In this document: positions 6,398-9,882 of the stretch, one piece after another | Layout: every line of letters starts with the position of its first letter | Numbering within the stretch: the first letter of the stretch is position 1 | From: Mycobacterium sp. | Lineage (GTDB): Bacteria; Actinomycetota; Actinomycetes; Mycobacteriales; Mycobacteriaceae | Assembly (NCBI GenBank): GCA_023264755.1 | Contig: JAHFVB010000090.1 | Coordinates: 2,022-11,903 of the forward strand | DNA length: 9,882 bases | Reading direction: 5' to 3' | The notes under the pieces: model-generated | What the model was told of the DNA's origin: nothing | Seen by the model: the letters and a program-made list of their open reading frames with translations, nothing else | Database searches by the model: none | Translations under genes and position numbers: made by a program

Positions 6398-8647
6398 ATG
6401 CCGATGGCCTCGGGCAGCGTGGGACGGCCGGTCAACCGCGTCGAAGGAGTCGACAAGGTCACCGGCCGGGCCCGCTACACCGCCGACGTCGAGGTTCCCG
6501 GGCTCGGCCATGCGGTGCTCGTGCAGGCCGCGGTCCCGCACGGCCTCGTCACCGAGGAGTCGCTGCGCGACAGCGCCGATCGGGCCGGCCGGGCACCTGG
6601 GGTCTGGTACGTATTGACTCCGCTGAACTGCCCCGAATTGCAGCCTTTGCCAGAGGATTTGACGTACGACCTGCCACTGGAGCGTCGACCCCCGCTGTCG
6701 GATCTGACCGTGCAATACGTGGGCCAGCACATGGCGATGGTGGTCGCGGACACGCTCGAGAACGCCACCCATGCGGCCTCGCTGTTCGCCTTGGAGTACA
6801 CACTCGAACCGGCCCAGCTGAGCGCTGCCGCGGTGTTGGCTCAGCCGCAGCCGCCCGACGAGAAGGGTGGGCAGATCCGCTACGGCAGCTACCTGCCCGA
6901 CCACTTCGTCAAGCTGGGCGAGGAGAAGCTGCAAGACCGCCGCGGAGCTGCCCCCGACCCGGAGGCCGTCGCGAGCCGCGTCGACGCGCACTACGCCACG
7001 CCGATGCACGCGCACTATCCGATCGAGTTGTCGGCGACGATCGCGCAGTGGGACGGCGACGAGCTGACCATCCACGACAGCACGCGGTGGATCACCGGCG
7101 AGCGACGGGCGGTGGCCAGCTATCTCGGAATGTCGGAAGACCGGGTGCGCATCCTGTCCCCGTTGGTGGGTGGGGCGTTCGGGTCGAAGAGCTTTCTGTG
7201 GATGCACGTGGTGTTGTGCGCGGTGGCCGCCCGAGCGGTCGGTCGCGCAGTCAAGGTCGTGCTCACTCGTGATCAGATGTTTACCTCGACGGGTCACCGC
7301 CCCCGCACCGAGCAAGACCTGACCCTGCTCGCCGATGGAGCCGGCCGGATTCTCAGCACCGAGCACCACACCCTGACCGAGACCTCGACCGTCGCCCACT
7401 TCTGCGAGCCCGCGGGGCTTTCCACCAGATTCTTGTACGAATCCCCGCATCTGGTGGTGTCGCATCGCACGGCCCGCATCAACGCGCCCACTCCGTGTTT
7501 CATGCGGGGCCCCGGTGAGGCGCCCGGCTTGTTCGCGCTGGAGGTCGCCATCGACGAACTCGCCGAGCGGGTGGGCTGCGACCCGCTCGAGCTGCGGATC
7601 CGCAACCACGCCGACGTCGACCAGGCCGGCGGCAAACCGTGGTCGGGCAAGCACCTGCTGCAGTGCTACGAGACGGGTGCGCAGCGCTTCGGCTGGCGGG
7701 ACCGGCCCCGCGCGGCCCGCTCGATGCAGCGCAACGGCGTACGGGTCGGCTGGGGGATGGCCACCGCCACCTATCCCGGCCGTCGGATGGCCGCGGGCTG
7801 CCGCGTCGTGACCGATGCCGACGGGCACGTGCAATTCGCCTCGGCCACACACGAAGTCGGCACCGGAGTGCGCACCGTGATGACCCAGCTCGCCGCCGAC
7901 GTCACCGGCCTGCCGATGGACCGGGTGAGCTTCCTGTCCGGCGATTCCCGGTTTCCCGCCGCCCCCTACAGCGGAGCCTCGCAGACCACGGCGACCGTCG
8001 GCTCGGCGGTCTTCGCGGCCGCCACCGAATGGCGGCGCCGCTTCGCCGCCGCGGTCGTGGCCGACCGCGACTCCACCTTCTTCGGGGCGAATCCCGAGGA
8101 GGTGGACGTGGCGGGCTGCACACCCGGGGCCTATCACTCCGGGCTGAGCTTCGAGGTCAGCAGCGACGCGGGGGACCAGAGCTCGCAGGCCATCCAGTCC
8201 TTCGGTGCGCACTTCTGCGAGGTCGAGGTCGACGAACAGATCGGGCGGGCCAGTGTCGTTCGATGGGTGGCGGTCATGGACTGCGGACGGGTGCTCAATC
8301 CCAAACTCGCCCGCAACCAGGTAATGGGCGGCATCACCTTCGGGCTCGGCATGGCTCTGCTGGAACAGGTTCCGTACGACGAAGCGACCGCGCTGCCCAT
8401 CGGCGAGTACTACCTGCCCACCCATGCCGACCGCCCCGAATTCGACATCTCCTTCCTCGACCGGCCCGACTACGGGCTCGATCCGATCGGAGTGCGCGGC
8501 ATCGGCGAAATCGGAACCTGCGGCGTCCCCGCGGCCATCGCCAACGCCATCCACCACGCCACCGGCAAGCGGCTGCGTGACCTGCCGATCACCCTGGAGC
8601 ACCTGATGATCCCCTACCAGCCGCAGGAGCCCAGTCATGACCAGTAG
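6398..8647 (+). CDS. Xanthine dehydrogenase-family molybdopterin-binding subunit, PaoC-like
   Basis: The 749-residue catalytic subunit of a molybdenum hydroxylase, similar along its length to E. coli PaoC (aldehyde oxidoreductase). The small N-terminal a/b hammerhead domain begins VGRPVNRVEGVDKVTGRARY (8-27). The cofactor domain carries VGGAFGSK (257-264), FMRGPGEAPG (368-377), HEVGTG (485-490), GASQTTATVGSA (526-537) and GIGEIGTCG (701-709), whose Glu704 is the expected catalytic base. PaoC uses molybdopterin cytosine dinucleotide; the same cofactor is inferred here. In a from-memory alignment the PaoC active-site Arg440 corresponds to Tyr459 (MATATYP), so the substrate range may differ. The start is set by GGAGAGGA upstream. 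The gene leads an operon and overlaps the small-subunit gene by 11 nt. No signal peptide is present. The substrate, either an aldehyde or an N-heterocycle, is unresolved; the family is certain. Confidence 0.93.
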   Translation: MPMASGSVGRPVNRVEGVDKVTGRARYTADVEVPGLGHAVLVQAAVPHGLVTEESLRDSADRAGRAPGVWYVLTPLNCPELQPLPEDLTYDLPLERRPPLSDLTVQYVGQHMAMVVADTLENATHAASLFALEYTLEPAQLSAAAVLAQPQPPDEKGGQIRYGSYLPDHFVKLGEEKLQDRRGAAPDPEAVASRVDAHYATPMHAHYPIELSATIAQWDGDELTIHDSTRWITGERRAVASYLGMSEDRVRILSPLVGGAFGSKSFLWMHVVLCAVAARAVGRAVKVVLTRDQMFTSTGHRPRTEQDLTLLADGAGRILSTEHHTLTETSTVAHFCEPAGLSTRFLYESPHLVVSHRTARINAPTPCFMRGPGEAPGLFALEVAIDELAERVGCDPLELRIRNHADVDQAGGKPWSGKHLLQCYETGAQRFGWRDRPRAARSMQRNGVRVGWGMATATYPGRRMAAGCRVVTDADGHVQFASATHEVGTGVRTVMTQLAADVTGLPMDRVSFLSGDSRFPAAPYSGASQTTATVGSAVFAAATEWRRRFAAAVVADRDSTFFGANPEEVDVAGCTPGAYHSGLSFEVSSDAGDQSSQAIQSFGAHFCEVEVDEQIGRASVVRWVAVMDCGRVLNPKLARNQVMGGITFGLGMALLEQVPYDEATALPIGEYYLPTHADRPEFDISFLDRPDYGLDPIGVRGIGEIGTCGVPAAIANAIHHATGKRLRDLPITLEHLMIPYQPQEPSHDQ

Positions 8648-9227
8648 CTCCATCGAACACGGCACCGAATCTGACACCGAATCTGACTCGGGCCCTGGAT
8701 ATCTGGTGGCACTGCGCATCAACGGCGAGCCTTACCGCATCCCGATCGACGTCCGCTCCACTCTGCTGGACGTGCTCCGCGAACGACTGCATCTGACCGG
8801 CACCAAGAAGGGGTGTGATCACGGCCTGTGTGGTGCGTGCACCGTGGCGCTGGACGGGGAACGCGTGGTGAGCTGCCTGACCCTGGCCGCCTCCGTCGAC
8901 GGCTCCGAGGTGGTCACGATCGAAGGACTCGCCGCCGAGGCGACGCTGCACCCGGTGCAGCAAGCCTTCCTCGACTGCGACGGATTCCAATGCGGTTACT
9001 GCACGCCGGGTCAGGTCTCGTCGGCCAGGGCGATGCTCGAGGAATTCCAGCGCGGTGACCTGAGCACGGCGACCTTCGACGGCACCCGCGCCGAGGTGAT
9101 CGACGGATGCACCCGGCTGAGTAGGCCCGAGATCCGAGAACGCATGGCCGGCAACATCTGTCGCTGCGGCGCGTACGCCAACATCGTCGAGGCCATCGAA
9201 TCCGTCGCCCCCGAGCGCCGCCGATGA
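8637..9227 (+). CDS. [2Fe-2S] small subunit of molybdenum hydroxylase, PaoA-like
   Basis: A 196-residue electron-transfer subunit with two [2Fe-2S] clusters. The plant-ferredoxin-type N-terminal domain has Cys60, Cys65, Cys68 and Cys80 (GCDHGLCGAC then C). The C-terminal helical domain has Cys119 and Cys122 (QCGYCTPGQ) plus Cys175 and Cys177 (NICRCGAY). Electrons should pass from the molybdenum site through these clusters to the FAD of the medium subunit. TLLDVLRERLHLTGTKKGCDHG and IRERMAGNICRCGAYANI are very like PaoA. Unlike PaoA there is no twin-arginine signal: the first 20 residues are a Ser/Glu/Asp-rich extension containing TESD twice, so the complex is probably cytoplasmic. AGGAG at 8625-8629 lies 7 nt before the ATG. 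The start overlaps the large subunit by 11 nt, and the stop overlaps the medium-subunit start by 4 nt (ATGA). Confidence 0.95.
   Translation: MTSSSIEHGTESDTESDSGPGYLVALRINGEPYRIPIDVRSTLLDVLRERLHLTGTKKGCDHGLCGACTVALDGERVVSCLTLAASVDGSEVVTIEGLAAEATLHPVQQAFLDCDGFQCGYCTPGQVSSARAMLEEFQRGDLSTATFDGTRAEVIDGCTRLSRPEIRERMAGNICRCGAYANIVEAIESVAPERRR
8664..8687 (+). repeat. Two tandem 12-bp copies in the small-subunit N-terminus
   Basis: ACCGAATCTGAC occurs twice back to back (8664-8675, 8676-8687), encoding TESD-TESD. The copies are identical and in frame, suggesting a recent slippage duplication in a tolerant linker ahead of the ferredoxin domain. Confidence 0.85.
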
Positions 9228-9882
9228 AGACCTTCGAGTTCCGGCACGCCACCAGCGTCGCGGACGCCATGGACGCGGCCGCCGCGGGGGCGAAGTACCT
9301 CGCCGGTGGGACCAATCTCCTCGATCTGATGAAGGGCGGCGTCGAACGGCCGTCGGCGCTGATCGACCTTCGGCGCTTGGGGCTGACGTCGATCACCTCG
9401 ACCGACAACGGTGGCGTGTTCGTCGAAGCGGGGGTGAGCAACAGTGCGCTGGCCAACCATCCGCTGATTCGCACCCAGTACCCGGTGGTTTCCCACGCGA
9501 TCCTCAGCGGTGCCACCACCCAGCTGCGCAACATGGCCACCACGGGGGGAAACCTGTTGCAACGCACCAGATGTCCTTACTTCATGGAGGTGGCATTCGC
9601 GGCGTGCAACAAGCGCAACCCCGGAAGTGGGTGCGCCGCCAGGGCTGGGTTCCACCGGGAACACGCCATCTTCGGCGCCAGTGACCACTGCGTGGCGACC
9701 CATCCTTCGGATCTCGCCGTGGCACTGGCCATCCTGGATGCGGTAGTGCACGTGCAGGACTCAACGGGCCGACGCAGCATTCCGATCGACCAATTCTTCG
9801 CCCTGCCTGGCGACACCCCCGAGGTCGACAACACGATGCGGCCCGGCGAGCTGATACTCGGGATCGAGTTGCCGCCCTCTGA
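9224..9882 (+). CDS. FAD-binding medium subunit of molybdenum hydroxylase with [4Fe-4S] motif, PaoB-like, 3' end cut
   Basis: The first 219 residues of the FAD subunit, open to the right edge. E. coli PaoB has about 318 residues, so roughly a third is missing. The ATG overlaps the small-subunit stop (ATGA), indicating coupled translation. The FAD-binding signature KYLAGGTNLLDLMKGG is at 24-39, and ATTQLRNMATTGGNLLQRTR at 97-116 is the second flavin-contact region. Four cysteines follow at 117, 128, 137 and 156 (RCPYF, ACNKRNPGSGC, HCVATHPSD). This is the set expected to hold the extra [4Fe-4S] cluster seen in PaoB and also found in 4-hydroxybenzoyl-CoA reductase; most xanthine dehydrogenases lack it. 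The subunit should pass electrons from the [2Fe-2S] clusters to the final acceptor. No signal peptide is visible. The maturation factor and any further operon genes would lie outside the window. Confidence 0.93.
   Translation, partial: MKTFEFRHATSVADAMDAAAAGAKYLAGGTNLLDLMKGGVERPSALIDLRRLGLTSITSTDNGGVFVEAGVSNSALANHPLIRTQYPVVSHAILSGATTQLRNMATTGGNLLQRTRCPYFMEVAFAACNKRNPGSGCAARAGFHREHAIFGASDHCVATHPSDLAVALAILDAVVHVQDSTGRRSIPIDQFFALPGDTPEVDNTMRPGELILGIELPPS

Noticed and set aside
6320..8722. An 800-codon minus-strand open frame opposite the large molybdenum subunit
   Set aside because: Its product is Gly/Arg/His-rich with no recognisable domain, and it mirrors the strongly conserved plus-strand gene. 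Long antisense frames are common in G+C-rich DNA.
6398..9882. Naming the operon paoCAB or xdh/coxL
   Set aside because: Sequence is closest to PaoABC, but order, location and a pocket residue differ, and CO-dehydrogenase and xanthine dehydrogenase signatures do not fit better.

Overview
The window is G+C-rich and densely coded, with GTG starts, strong G/C third-position bias and actinobacterial protein families. It is most likely a chromosomal segment of an actinomycete, plausibly a Mycobacterium/Mycolicibacterium- or Nocardia-like organism; the genus is inferred, as no marker gene is present. No rRNA, tRNA, CRISPR array, insertion sequence or prophage gene is visible.

Layout. Positions 1-1050 (+) hold the 3' part of a PucR-family transcriptional regulator, cut by the left edge. 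A 69-bp gap with small inverted repeats follows. Positions 1120-3903 (+) encode a 927-residue LAL (large ATP-binding LuxR) regulator. Its 3' end overlaps by 59 bp, convergently, with a minus-strand two-gene operon. That operon is transcribed from the 6138-6397 intergenic region: an Old Yellow Enzyme of the YqjM class (6137-5046), then, after a single base, a group A FAD monooxygenase resembling 2,6-dihydroxypyridine 3-monooxygenase (5044-3845). Divergent from it, on the plus strand, is an operon for a molybdenum hydroxylase of the PaoABC type: large Mo subunit (6398-8647), small 2x[2Fe-2S] subunit (8637-9227) and medium FAD/[4Fe-4S] subunit (9224 to beyond the right edge). Reading frames in this operon overlap by 11 and 4 nt.

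How it fits together. The content looks like a catabolic oxidoreductase locus: a molybdenum enzyme that would hydroxylate an N-heterocycle or oxidise an aldehyde, a flavin monooxygenase that would hydroxylate an electron-rich ring, and an ene-reductase that would reduce an activated C=C bond, beside two ligand- or ATP-responsive regulators. The substrate cannot be read from the sequence. The most striking non-coding signal is a perfect 15-bp inverted repeat (2-bp spacer) at 6312-6343 in the divergent intergenic region. It lies just downstream of a candidate promoter for the molybdenum-enzyme operon and is a strong operator candidate.

The molybdenum enzyme is close to E. coli PaoABC in sequence, including the four-cysteine [4Fe-4S] set of the medium subunit. 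It differs in three ways: the subunit order is large-small-medium, the small subunit has no Tat signal (so the enzyme is probably cytoplasmic), and a tyrosine appears to replace the active-site arginine of PaoC.
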